DNA from: Incurvaria masculella
Lineage: Eukaryota > Arthropoda > Insecta > Lepidoptera > Incurvariidae
Reading direction: 5' to 3'
Assembly: GCA_946894095.1 (NCBI GenBank)
Contig: OX335658.1
Coordinates: 15,429,001 to 15,493,000 of the forward strand
Length of the DNA: 64,000 nt
The position numbers were made by a program, and so were the translations under genes. Positions 40,187 through 51,347 of the stretch are shown here, piece after piece; position 1 is the first letter of the stretch; each line of letters opens with the position of its first letter. The notes under the pieces are model-generated. The model was not told the origin of the DNA. It worked only from the letters and a program-made list of their open reading frames with translations, and made no database searches.

Positions 40187-40565
40187 ACCAGCTTGCTTGG
40201 TGAAAATTAAGAAACTCCTCTTCAAATTGACTGTGGGCTCTGAGAACGCAAAATAAAGGTTATGGACATAACTACGATGCAATCAGATGAGATTGGTTCG
40301 ACCGCCCCCTAAAATACTACGCTTTATAAAGCTTAGGGTTACTGGATTACTTACTGGGTTACTTAGGGGAACTACAAAGACCGATTTGAGGTATTCTGGC
40401 ACGAAATTATTCAAACAGTGGTGCATAAAAACTGGACTGGCTATTACAAATAATTTTCCGGAGGAAATGGTAACGATACAGATTTATCTCTATAGCGAAA
40501 TTACAAAATTCGACTACGGTAGGCGTGTATGTTTCTTTCGGGTTTAAAATATCACATAAAACTCC
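40187..40565. other. Intergenic, nothing recognised
   Basis: A short open frame at 40287-40547 is not recognisable. Confidence 0.35.
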
Positions 40566-41037
40566 CCATACAACTCCCGCTCGACTCCCCATACAAACAG
40601 CTTTATTTGTTCAAAGTAGATGTTTGATAAGCATTGGCATGGTAAAATTATATGTGGTTTCTAAGTTATAAGGTCCGAAAATTCGAAATGTACGCGCGTT
40701 TTATGCAATAAGTTCGGTTGTGGATTACTCAAAGATAAAACAAAAAAATCTTAGTCATCCGACCTATCGTGTTCCATGAAGGTTCAAAATAAATTTAGTT
40801 TTTGTTTGATTCTTGACTACTTTTGACTACGTGATTTACTTTTAGCTAATAGGTAGTTTTGTAATTATTATTTTTTGTAAATTTAACCAAATCAAACACT
40901 ATGCGGATTGTTAGCTTTTTGGACGTATTGCATCCTCCTCATCATGAGGACTGTATTTTTCTTTAATACAGAGACAGTGCGCAACAGAAAGATTTTGTGC
41001 TGCGCACACGAATGAAGTCCCATCGGGAAGGGCCACT
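40566..41037. mobile_element. TTAA-type MITE (element D, copy 2, diverged)
   Basis: Interior blocks AAGTTATAAGGTCCGAAA, TACGCGCGTTTTATGC, GATTTACTTTTAGCTA and CACTATGCGGATTGT follow the same order as 3611-4151. The right end is CGGGAAGGGCCACT followed by TTAA at 41038-41041. The left end is eroded. Confidence 0.65.
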
Positions 41038-41041
41038 TTAA

Positions 41042-42237
41042 TGCATAGTTTGGCGTGACGCTGACTGTACAATATTGGTCTTATAAATGTGATTTCACTA
41101 TTCATGTAAATGCTAATTAAAATCGTGACACTAAAATAAATTACTTTCCAGCAGTCCTTCCTAGCAAATGAACAAACCGACATTTTCAATCTCACCGTTT
41201 GAATAGCTGGGTTATAACTCTATTTTTTCATAATTGGTAATTTCACAGATGTTTCCCTCGAGATGATAACTCATAAAACCTTTCGCGACGGAAAGGCGTT
41301 TAAAAAGGTCGGGTTAGGCAAAAACAAACTTCCAAGAAAACATTACGGAAAACATTAAGATTCATAATTTTCATTTCAATTTCATGTAAAAGTTAGCGTA
41401 TAACTTCTCTCTGAAGACTTTTGAGTTTAATCTCCGGATGAAGTGAAAGACGTTTATTTAACAAAAACATTTGTAAATAAGCCAAGAAAATATAAATGTT
41501 TAATTATTTGTTTAAATAAACAAACTTCTTGTTCTTTAACCTTAGAGTTAAAAAATTAACTCTTAACTCTTTAACCCTGCCATGTATCACAGGAACATAT
41601 TTATTCCATGAAAGTATAATTCCGACGAATGTCACGACCAAAAACTGTTATTTATATTATTCCAATGCTTCAAATGTAGATGTCTCTGCAACTCAGATTA
41701 ATGAGATAACGGTAATGTCGTATCAATTAAAAACACAAATTATCTAATATTACTTTATGTAGGTATTACTTTAGTTCTGTTAATACAATTTTGCAATAAT
41801 TAACTTTATATTTTTCTAAGGCTTTCCAAAAATGTATACCACTATAGGCTTTCGTTTAACTTCTTATACAATTAATAAAAGACAGGCATCTCTAATACTT
41901 ACTGTATGTCTGTTCGCTTATAACTTAAAAACCACTTATTCGATTTCAATCCGGTTTATACTTCCGTATTGTATTTGGTTTCATTTCCCATAACTTGTGG
42001 GGTACTTTCCATTCCGCCAAATAACCTGAGGGCTGAGAAATGGCGTTAAATATATGAGGGTTGAGAAAATATACTGTTTTTATGAGACATTAACGCGGTC
42101 GGAGCCGCGCGGACAGCTTATTTCTTTATAAATCGTTGTTCTTGATTTGTATAATATTAATAACTCGATCATTCGTACACGTCTTAACAACTATAGCATA
42201 TGGGTCAAGTAATAAAGATATTTATTCTCATTTATTC
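41042..42237. other. AT-rich intergenic, nothing recognised
   Basis: No gene or repeat end recognised. Confidence 0.4.
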
Positions 42238-43075
42238 TTAAGGCTCTTTTCGGCGAACCGTTCCGGCCGGCCAGGTGCTTCTTCATACCATGTTTGAAGG
42301 ACCCCTGCAGGTATATTCCTGGAATTCCGTAAGCAGACTACCTGAATTAAATTGAAAGACTATTCTCCGGAACATTTTCGCAAGAGAATCGCTTAGAAAA
42401 CCGCGATATAAGCGGTTTTCTAGACTCAGGATTCCTGATTCCTGATTACGGAATTCCAGGAATAGACCTGCAGATTGAACTTTGGAGGAAATACCTTGGT
42501 AGGGAGTCCATTTCATAGTTTATGGACGCTTCTTAGGAATAAAGGATCTAGAGGATAGAGTTTAATTAAAAATTTCAAATACTTTGAATGTATTATTTTA
42601 CAGTTAATGCGGGCGTAAGAAAGTTTCAAAATAAATAATTTTGATTCAATATAAATTCCTAACATGGAAACATTTCTTGATATGTAGTGGGTTTTACTAT
42701 ATTTCGGTAACCAAACACGTTTCCAAGTCTCCTAACAAAGAGTTATTTACAAGTTTGTCTGTGGACTTTGAGCCTCAAACTAGAGTAGTGACGTACGTAA
42801 ACACATCGGAAATGGAGGCTTGTCGTGTTTGTGGAGCGCTGGGTGCGAGCTTTGCACAGCTAAATTATTCTATTGAGAGTAAGAAAATGTAGTGGAACAC
42901 TAAATCCAATGTTTACCACGAGAAACGGAATCGAAACGCATAATGGTTGAGCTTTTTTGACTGGTTTTTAGTGGGTGCTGTTTCCTTCGGATAATTAAGT
43001 TTATTATTAAAAGACAAAGTTGTTCGCTACCAAAATATCAGGATTCAAATCGAACAGAGTTCAGTAAGTCAGAAC

Positions 43076-43303
43076 GAGTCGTATTCACTACGTATAATAT
43101 TCACAACGTATAATAGTATTTTTTTCCAAAAAATGAAAACCATGCATATCGTATAATATTCACAACGTATAATGTTATACGTTGTGCATGAGTCGTATTC
43201 ACTACATATAATATTCACAACGTATAATAGTATTTTTTTCCAAAAAATTAAAACCATGCATATCGTATAATATTCACAACGTATAATGTTATACGTTGTG
43301 CAT
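43076..43303. repeat. Two 114-bp tandem units rich in ACGTATAAT palindromes
   Basis: Units start at 43076 and 43190. Each has CACAACGTATAA followed after two bases by its exact reverse complement TTATACGTTGTG, plus two or more further TATAATATTCACAACG copies. Confidence 0.85.
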
Positions 43304-44367
43304 GAGTTTAAAAATAAAATAAACTCTTTGCATCATGCAGAACTTATAATAGTCACAACGTATAATATTCCTAACATGAATTCACAAAAAAAGAAAACCA
43401 TGCAGAACGTATAATATGCCAAGAAGCACTGCATAAAGCGCCCTAACAACGATACATTTAAGGCTGAAATTACTACGAATCTAATTTCTGTTGAAGAGTA
43501 ACAATTTGCTACAACGCTAATTGAGACGGTCGAAAAGTCGCGTGCGAGTATAATCTTTAATCTTATATCGATAAGGGCGCTTATCGTATGAAATATTTTA
43601 GGATTATATGATATGCATGGTTTTCTTTTTTTGTTAAATAAAGATCATAACATTATACGTTGTGACTATTATACGTTATGCATGGAGAAATAAGTAATTT
43701 AATTTTTTGGACTTCTTCATGCACTACGTATAAGATTATACGATCTGCCGATTATACGTTGTGCATGGTTTTAAAATTTTGTTAAAATATGACATTATAC
43801 GATCTGCATATTATACGTTATGCCGTTCCCCCTTGTGCATGAGTTTAAAAATAAAATCACTCTTTGCATCATGCAGAACGTCTAATAGTCACAACGTATA
43901 ATATTCCTAACATGAATTCACAAAAAAAGAAAACCATGCAGAACGTATAATATGCCAAGAAGCACTGCATAAAGCGCCCTAATAGCGATACATTTAAGGC
44001 TGAAATTGCTACGAATCGATATTTGTTGAAGAGTAACAATTTGCTACAACGCTAATTGAGACGGTCGAAAAGTCGCGTGCGAGTATACGCTTTAAAAGTA
44101 TATTCATAAGGGCACTTATCGTATAAAAAGTTTTTGGATTATATGATATGCATGGTTTTCTTTTTTTGTTAAATAAAGATCATAATATTATACGTTGTGA
44201 CTATTATACGTTATGCATGGAGAAATAAGTAATTTTATTTTTTAAACTTCTTCATGCATTACGTATAAGATTATACGATCTGCCGATTATACGTTGTGCA
44301 TGGTTTTAAAATTTTGTTAAAATATGACATTATACGATCTGCATATTAGACGTTCTGCCGTTCCCCC
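43296..44367. repeat. Two about 536-bp tandem units, each a large hairpin
   Basis: The unit at 43296-43832 is repeated at 43833-44367 with few changes. Within each unit, TAATAGTCACAACGTATAAT and ACAAAAAAAGAAAACCATGC on the left are mirrored on the right by ATTATACGTTGTGACTATTA and GCATGGTTTTCTTTTTTTGT, around a unique core of about 200 bases. Each ends GCCGTTCCCCC. Confidence 0.9.
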
Positions 44368-44614
44368 AGTCAGAACTAGTTGCTGCCCACAGCTAAGTTT
44401 TCGTTTAAAATTTGTTCCTAGTCAGTTTCATAGAAATATGTTTAGTCCTTGAGCAACAAGCACCTGGCCGGCCGGCATAGTTTTCGCAGCCCCCCTGTAA
44501 GTTCGAAATCCCATGAGCGTCGTCGGGCACCTTAAGATGTCCTGGCGTACGCCATAAGCCGCGCTTAACATATAAAAAACAAATATTCCAACTTCCAAGC
44601 TTAGCAATATATAA

Positions 44615-44885
44615 TACTAGCAGAGGTACCTAACTCCGCCCGGGTCAATTTCGTTTTGGGCTGATTGCGGGCTGAATTATTTCCTGGTAAACGTATGAGT
44701 TCCGCATGCAAACTTTCATCCCATATTTCACCCAGTTCGAGTTTAATTTTCGCCACAAAAGGTATATCATTCTCCAAGGTCCAGAGATCTTTATACTAAA
44801 ATGCTTCAAAATTAGTTCAGTGGTTTAGCCGTGAAAAAGCAACAGACAGAGTTACTATCGCATTTTTTATATTACAAAGTATGGA
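44615..44885 (+). repeat. Rep-L copy, near full length
   Basis: ACTAGCAGAGGTACCTAACT, CCCGGGTCAATTTCGTTTTG, TGAATTATTTCCTGG, GAGTTCCGCATGCAAACTTT, then TCAAAATTAGTTCAGTGG, and finally GCAACAGACAGAGTTACTAT and TATTACAAAGTATGGATA. Confidence 0.65.
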
Positions 44886-45020
44886 TATATTTTATAAGAT
44901 AAGCCTTTTAACTATTCCGGATAGACCTATTGCATAACTACCGTGTAATGTGTTCATACAAGTAATGTATCGCCATTTCCCTGTTACGATATACATTTGA
45001 AGTAATCCAGAGCCCGAAGT

Positions 45021-45795
45021 CCCAGTTGTCACCTAAATTGGCGTTTACGACAAACCGATCGACTGGCGTTTTCAAATGTATGGAGAAATTGAAGAGCGCG
45101 CGCAGTGGGCGTTAAGCGAACTAACATTTGCGAGTCCGAGTTTGATTTGACAGCTTACTCACCGTCGCTATAAATACCGTCGACGTTGCCGTTTACGCCG
45201 ACTCCGCGTTTTCATACACATAGGAAGTCCGAGTTTTTATTTTAATTTAATTTTATTTAGAAATATTACGTAATTAAATTGTACAGCATTTCAGTGGGTT
45301 CTGAAAACAATGGTATAAGACTTGTGGTTGCGCTGTCAGCTTTTATGTCCATTTATAGCTCCTAGACAAGGCTTCTGCCCGTTTTCCAGGAAGTCTATTT
45401 GCGTTCATTAACAGTAGTTGATATAATAATAAAAGTATGTCAAGGCACAACATGCTCTTATTTATTGAAGTAAAAAATAATAGTTAATATATATATAAAA
45501 ATATTTTGTAGGCTGTATATAAATATATGTATATATAAATAACAATGGTAAAGAAACAGCTTTGGATGCGCATATAAGTAATTAAGTAGAAGTATTTGAT
45601 TATTTATAAAACGACAAAAAAAGGGAAACTTTTATTGTAATACAATTACATTTCGTTTATTGTTTTTGTTAACTCTTTTGACTTTGACAGCTTGAAGAAG
45701 TAAAACCACAGAATAACTAGTAAAATCTCGTACGGTGTTTGACGTTTTTACGTAACTTCGAAGTTCCGTAAATGTCAATTTAGGTTACAACTGGG
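45021..45795. mobile_element. Inverted-repeat MITE (element G, copy 1) with inner insertion
   Basis: Ends CCCAGTTGTCACCTAAATTG and CAATTTAGGTTACAACTGGG pair almost perfectly. Shared with the copy at about 58350-58700 (reverse): GCGCGCGCAGTGGGCG, GAACTAACATTTGCGAGTCC, TTTGATTTGACAGCTTA, and ACTTTGACAGCTTGA. This copy has about 450 extra AT-rich bases (about 45233-45680) that the other lacks. Confidence 0.7.
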
Positions 45796-45930
45796 ACTAG
45801 CGGCTCAGTATACATACATACGACTCCACGCCGCTTCTCCGGATGAGTAGGCAAAGATAGAGCACCCTACGGTACAATCACAGCATACTCATTACCTGAC
45901 TACGCGAAGTAAAAGTAGGGTTATGTGTAT

Positions 45931-46232
45931 CAGCCACGTATCCAGAATTTTCGTTCGGGGGGGGGGGATAAACATTGAAACAACCATGGAACCTGTGTAA
46001 AAATCGCTGTAATTACTGTACTATAAATTTTAATAACTTAAAGAAGTACTGTCCGTAGTTTAGTCACACACTTATAAGTTTTTTTATATTTATATATAAG
46101 TATTTTACATAAACATTAAATAAGTATTTTTTTTCCTTTTTTGTTTTGTTACGTTTACGTTTTTTTTTCCAGTCAGATTTCGGGGGGGGAGGGGGGGATA
46201 AATCCCAACTATCCCCCCTGGATACGTGCCTG
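45931..46232. mobile_element. hAT-like MITE with 7-bp target duplication
   Basis: Terminal inverted repeats CAGCCACGTATCCAG (45931-45945) and CTGGATACGTGCCTG (46218-46232) are flanked by TGTGTAT at 45924-45930 and 46233-46239. Each end is followed inside by a G- or C-run (GGGGGGGGG, CCCCCC). CAG-starting ends are usual for hAT. The hAT duplication is normally 8 bp; here 7 bases match exactly and one more may be changed. No coding capacity. Confidence 0.8.
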
Positions 46233-46239
46233 TGTGTAT

Positions 46240-47753
46240 GATCGGTATGTATGTATATTTATCCGTTCGCTCATAACTTTTAAACTACTAATCATGTTTC
46301 GGGAAATGAGGTAACACTGGAGGCCCCTTAATCTTCGTGACGCCAAATGAAATTGAATATAGTGCCTTTACAGGATATAAATTCATAAACTAAAACTTTT
46401 TTAATATACCGTGTTGGTTATCATATGAAAGGGTACAATTATTACATTTTTAATTAAATATAAATATTGTTATCTGTTGCTCGCGGTTTGTACCCGATGA
46501 TTGAGAATATTTTCCAAACCACGCCGCAGATATGACCAATAATATCTCCAAAATAATTCAAATAAAAAGTATGTTCAAAAACGAAACGCTAACTACTGAA
46601 GAGTCACGCTCTAAAAATGATTAAAAACAGAAAATATTCTCGTCTGAAGTTGTTATGTACAAACTATCCAATATTTATCGTCTATTAAATAAACAACTTC
46701 CACAAAATAGAGGTTAGTCGTGGTCGAATGTCACCTACCATAACAAAAAATACATTCTAACAGTAGTATGTGAAGAGCTTAGGGGCAAAGTGGCAAATAA
46801 ATAAAAAAACATTTATTGGTTGGATCGAAAGGTATCTTTGAGTTTCCACGGTTTATCCATTCATGCAACACACATGATTGAGGTGAATGAAAACATATCG
46901 AGAAAACCCACCATTTCAGTGGTTGCTAAATCTTAATCACCTTTCATAATATAGCCTCGTATAATCTCCTCTTATATATTCGAGCCTGAAGATATCTCAA
47001 GTGAAGCAATAACTCAAGTTCACCTTAATTTCTCCAAACTTATTACACGAGGCGCTTCAAATAGATTAAAGTATAAACAGCTCGACCCCGGGCCCACGCC
47101 GTTTTCCAAGTCATCCAGCTATTAAGCACCTGTCATATTTCAAGCGCCTTATTGTGGGGACAGCTTTATGAAGGAACCCTTCAAATTATTATGATATTAC
47201 CCGGGAACGGTGGCTCTTTGAAACCTTTCACTGCGGTTTCGGAAACCGGCTTGATGAATTGCTCCAATCAAAACAATAACACTTGTGTTTTTGAGTGTTT
47301 CTTCAATCATATTTTGTTCAGTTCACACTGCATCAGTGCATCAAGGTTGATTGCGCCACGGTCCTTCGTAGATATTTCTGCTAGATTTCCTTAAAAATTA
47401 TGAAGTAACAAACGACATGTCATGATTAGCTTAATCGGCAAGAGCCTTTCTAACCATATTGCCATCAATACCAGTACAAGATCATCAGTAATGAATGATT
47501 AGGACTGTATGCACTTTAAGTGCCGATTAAGAATAATCATCACAAATTGGAAACCAAGCTTACTTATATCTCATAAAATGATTACAAAAGAGCTGGAATT
47601 TATACGAAAATTGTGAGCATGTGTGCAAAAAGATGCCATTTACAATTAGCAACTTTTTGCGCTATACCTCATAATTATCTTTTAAATCATATCCATTTGC
47701 ACATTTTTTATGACATTGAACACACGACTGCTTAGTTTGTTCGCTGATATACA
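46240..47753. other. AT-rich intergenic, nothing recognised
   Basis: No convincing gene over about 1.5 kb. The frame at 47152-47394 is not recognisable. Confidence 0.4.
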
Positions 47754-47755
47754 TA

Positions 47756-48124
47756 CACTGAGAAAAAATTATTGTTGGCCCAACAAAAAAACTTTAACCC
47801 TGGAGAGCCGTCATAGTGAATTGGTTGCAACGACAACCTCTATTTTGTCGACCATATATACAATCTAACAAAGTAATTCTAGCAAAACATACTAGACATT
47901 GTTGCGCTCGCAACTTCCACTTTGTTACACTAACAAACAGTGACCAAAGTTGTTACAGTAACAAATACGACTTTGTTTCAATGACAAAAAGCAATTGACA
48001 AAATAAAAGCTGTCCTGAAAAAATAAGCTCGATTCGTTATAGTAACAACTTATTTTGATGCTTCAACAATTTTTTTCTGACAACGTGATTTTTGTCACTT
48101 TGTCAGCCTACTTTTTTCTCAGTG
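47756..48124. mobile_element. TA-flanked MITE with CACTGAGAAAAAA ends (element H, copy 1)
   Basis: CACTGAGAAAAAA (47756-47768) and TTTTTTCTCAGTG (48112-48124) are flanked by TA on both sides, as in Tc1/mariner-type insertions. The interior is made of repeated short palindromic motifs such as TTGTTACAGTAACAA and relatives. No protein. Confidence 0.78.
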
Positions 48125-48126
48125 TA

Positions 48127-48745
48127 GTGTTGCAACGGCCACTACAGAACTTTCGGTATCCTCGTGTGTATCCGAGACAAAAGTTAATTTTTTTCCTCTA
48201 AATTGTCTAGATCCCGAAATATTATTTTTTGAAATCTACGTTACCGTGTAGTGTAATTTTATGCCAAAGAGGTACATGATTGGGCGAGGATTTGAACCCA
48301 GACCTCTGGTATGCTAGGCAAGTCCCTGCGCCACTAGGCTACAAGCCACTCAATTTAAAGGTGCGCTTTGCTGGTCATAATATTGGGCGAAGTGGAGTCA
48401 AATTATTTCTTGCGGTTCGCTTGAGTTCCACTCGTCCATTCTCCCTATAGGCGACACACCTAATGAGGTTCGTTACGTGACAATGGATCTGTAATAGCCG
48501 AATTAATATTCCTTACTTTTCAGCTGAAGGCTGCTCCCTGAAGATTGATGTGGTTCAGTAAATTCTGTTTTATTCAAATGGGAACAGGCTCGTTTGAATC
48601 GGAGCCATTTCTTGGGTAATGTAAATTTATGAGGACAAAATCAATTTATGAAAGTTTTCTAATTAAAATTTACTTGAGTGTCTGTGTATCTACTTTAAGT
48701 TGTGTGAATACTTTTACAGGTGATATTCATATTCGTGCTTAATTT
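48127..48745. other. Intergenic with a solo SINE head
   Basis: Apart from the tRNA-like head at 48270-48355 no feature was recognised. Confidence 0.4.
48270..48355 (-). repeat. Solo tRNA-like SINE head
   Basis: The minus strand reads GTGGCTTGTAGCCTAGTGGC, then CATACCAGAGGTCTGGGTTC, then AAATCCTCGCCC. The A and B boxes are intact but no SINE body follows. It could be a separated head, a head-only retroposition product, or a relative of the head's founder. Confidence 0.65.
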
Positions 48746-48812
48746 TTAGGGTTCCGTACCCAAAAGGTGAAAACGGAAACCTATTAGTAAGAGTCCGCTG
48801 TCCGTCCGTCCA
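48746..48812 (-). repeat. Rep-A end fragment
   Basis: TTTTTAGGGTTCCGTACCCA, AAACGGAAACCTATTAGTAA and CCGCTGTCCGTCCGTCC. The sequence then changes to a block with repeated CGCCCCCTAA motifs (to about 48905), perhaps another insert. Confidence 0.7.
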
Positions 48813-48905
48813 GTCATCGCCCCCTAAACTGCTTAAACGCCCCCTAATTTCCTCTGAGCCCTTTTGTTGCCCCCCTGTAGGCCTCTAGTGCCCACTAGGG
48901 GGCAT

Positions 48906-49342
48906 TATCGCCCTTTGAGAAAGGCTGATTTAGATGTTTATTATTTAATAATGATAAATTAACCGCAGTCGTAAATTCAAAGCTCGATTCAAGGGCCTCA
49001 GACGCGATAATATTTGAAAATACTAGCCCGCAGAGTTCGCGACACGAGATCTCCTGGTATAATAAAGCACGCTACATCCTCCCCCACCTAAATAACTGTC
49101 AGTAGCTATGATTTAGTCCCTGTTCGCCGGTGAGGCAGGTCACGGGGGATTTTTTTCCCTAATTTTAGGATTCCGTAAAAACTTTCTTTAACAAACCAGT
49201 TTTGAATGAAGTAAATATATTTTTTCGTACTAAGCATGTACGTCGCTTATTCCAAGGAATGTGACATGTATTAAAGTTTAATCGACCGTCAAGCAGGGAC
49301 ACATTAATTAAACAAATATGCAAAATTCTGTAAAATTAAAAA
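48906..49342. other. Intergenic, nothing recognised beyond Rep-C flank
   Basis: ACTAAGCATGTACGTCGCTT and ATCGACCGTCAAGCAGGGAC recur beside the Rep-C copies at 32800-32900 and 57240-57300, so Rep-C belongs to a longer unit. Confidence 0.4.
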
Positions 49343-49409
49343 CTTTACGAATATACTGCAAGGCTGGACCCGAATCAGCAAAACATACCATTCGCGGGTA
49401 TTGCGTCTA
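49343..49409 (-). repeat. Rep-C copy, truncated
   Basis: TTTACGAATATACTGCAAGG, CTGGACCCGAATCAGC and ATACCATTCGCGGGTATTGC match, but the A-box half is missing. Confidence 0.6.
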
Positions 49410-49778
49410 AGCGTTAACAGCCAGGCTCAGGCACATACATCTACATCAAACAGGTGCGTATGTTTCATATGGGTGTTTAAAGAAGTCTGAAGAGCTGACT
49501 ACGTTTTAGTGGTGCACTATACTTTACTGCACTTCCGAAGCTTGATGCAAATGGAGACATTGTAAATGTATTTCTCGAGAAGCCGGATGTTATTTTTGTA
49601 TTCCTTTGAAAAGCATACTTTCTGAGCTGACAAACAAACTGTAATTTTATTTGCTCATTAAAAAATGTAAACGGATTGCATTTAACATTATGAGAGTGAT
49701 AGATGCTTAGATGAAAAATAAATCTAAGCCTAGATGAACTTTAGCATATGTAACGATTATTTGTATATATTTATATAT

Positions 49779-50143
49779 CACTGAGAAAACGCAACTGTTA
49801 AATGGAACCGTATAATTGTTATTTACAACCGAATCAATTGGTTACTGTATAGCTTAAAGCATAATTTGCTAATAGCAACCGTGATAACTCTGTTACGCTT
49901 ATACGGTTAGTTTTAACAGAAATAATCGGTTGGAACATTAACAGAGCCGTTTAAGTAGTTGAAATCTACAGTTTTAACAGCCAGATTAGTAGAGTGCATT
50001 GAAATGTTTTATAGTTTTACAATAACCGTATCGACTCGGTTATTAATAGCAGAGATATTTTAAATGAGCATTCTGTATTAAATAACCATTTTGCCATTAG
50101 CAGAGTGAAAATCGCGTTATGATAACGGTTCTTTTTCTCAGTG
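49779..50143. mobile_element. MITE with CACTGAGAAAA ends (element H, copy 2)
   Basis: CACTGAGAAAA (49779-49789) and TTTTCTCAGTG (50133-50143). The interior is different from copy 1 but built on the same plan, with many short motifs of the AACCG/CGGTT and TTAACAG types. A TA duplication is not clear here. Confidence 0.65.
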
Positions 50144-50289
50144 TTTATTATATTAATTAATATTTATTAATTAATGGCGTACACTTGACAACAGGTAACT
50201 CGTTTATAGAGACACGAAAAGCAGAGTCAACGAGTAACTATTAAGGAAAATAAACAATTTTTAAAGAAGGTTCTTCGGCTTACAATAAA

Positions 50290-50640
50290 GAAAGTCCTTC
50301 AGCAAGTACTAAAAAGTTCTGCATCAAGCACTCAAAGCAAGTGTTTAAAGGAGGTCTTTCAGCAAGCACAAAAATGAGGTTTTTCAGCAAGCACTAAGAG
50401 GAGTTCTTGTAGGACGCACTAAAAAGAGGTCCTTCAGCAAGTATTAAAAAGTTCTGCAGCAGGCACTCAAAGGAAGTACTTCAGCAAGTGCTTAAAGAAG
50501 GTCCTTTAGCAAGCACTAAAATAAGGTTCTTCAGCAAGCACTAAGAGGAGGTCTTTCATTAAGCACTAAAGAAAGTTCTGCAGTAAGCGCTAAATAACGT
50601 CTTACAGCAAGTACTTAAGTAAGGTCCTGCAGCAAGCAGG
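50290..50640. repeat. Degenerate 25-bp minisatellite, about 14 units
   Basis: Units follow the pattern GTCCTTCAGCAAGCACTAAA plus about five bases. A higher-order pair (GTCCTTCAGCAAGTA then GTTCTGCAGCAGGCA) occurs twice. Neither strand has a long frame, so it is not a protein repeat. Confidence 0.85.
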
Positions 50641-51099
50641 ACTTTTAGTTTGTCTTGAACCTATTTTATATTCCTGTACTATATGGGTTGGAAAAAATGC
50701 AGTAATGTTATTTGAATTACTAAGTACTGGTAGTCAGGGAAATAACACAACGCTCCACGTAACCCTGAGGATTCACAATGCGTACATTTAGAGGGCATTT
50801 TTCGCATAAATACAGCTCAATTCGAAATATCATTCCGCATTCGCCTCTGCTTTGTAGGCACAGCCATTTTTCGAGATAAAAAGCGAGCGTTCTTGTTCGG
50901 ATACGAGGATTTAACAAACAGCAACGACAAATACCCGAATGTTTTTTTCCACGAATAACCCAAAAATGAGCATTGTTTTCGAGTAACATACGAATACGTC
51001 TTACGAATATAACAAAAAATATTCGTCAATCCAGACATTAAGTCTGGTTTCATAAATTGGAGACTACTGAAAGGAGGTGTTTGCGTGGGAAGTCATATA
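50641..51099. other. Intergenic, nothing recognised
   Basis: Minus-strand frames here are short and not recognisable. Confidence 0.4.
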
Positions 51100-51347
51100 T
51101 TTTTAGGGTTACGTACACAAAGGTTGAAAACGGAACCCTATTACTGAGCCTCCGCTGTCCTACCGTCCGTCCGTCCGTCACAGGGCTATATCTCACAGGC
51201 AGCTGAAATATTTACAGAGTGTGTATTTATTTTGCCGCTATAACAACAAATAGGTGTAAAATACAAGGGGGGTCCCATTGTGTTAAATCTTGTACGATGG
51301 TACGGAACCCTTCGTGTGCGAGTCCGACTCGCACTTGGCCGGTTTTT
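51100..51347 (-). repeat. Rep-A copy, full-length ends
   Basis: TTTTTAGGGTTACGTACACA, CCGTCCGTCCGTCACAGGG, GCCGCTATAACAACAAATAG and GAGTCCGACTCGCACTTGGC then CGGTTTTTT on the minus strand. A short internal deletion is present. Confidence 0.82.

Larger units (their letters stand above)
42242..44531. mobile_element. Large non-coding TTAA-bounded foldback element (element E)
   Basis: TTAA flanks at 42238-42241 and 44532-44535, with ends GGCTCTTTTCGGCG and GGTGCCCGACGACG (reverse strand). Just inside is a perfect 18-bp inverted repeat CCGGCCGGCCAGGTGCTT (42263-42280 and 44458-44475). The interior holds nested hairpins: 28-base arms pairing at 27 positions (42305-42332 with 42446-42473), an 11-bp arm pair around GATATAA (42394-42422), and the ACGTATAAT arrays described separately. 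No protein-coding sequence was recognised. Taking the whole as one element is an inference from the paired ends. Confidence 0.6.

Noticed and set aside
42283..42516. 77-codon minus-strand frame
   Set aside because: It spans the arms of a hairpin in element E; the repeats explain it.
43155..43190. A loxP-like site
   Set aside because: The palindrome has a 2-base spacer and different arms; the likeness to TATACG is superficial.
43069..43257. 62-codon minus-strand frame
   Set aside because: It is a translation of the 114-bp tandem units and is itself repetitive.
43060..44380. CRISPR-like array
   Set aside because: Repeats are palindromic, unevenly spaced and nested in larger tandem units; no spacers of regular size and no cas genes, in a eukaryotic setting.
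48270..48355. A genuine tRNA gene
   Set aside because: It matches the SINE head of other copies and lacks a pairing acceptor stem.
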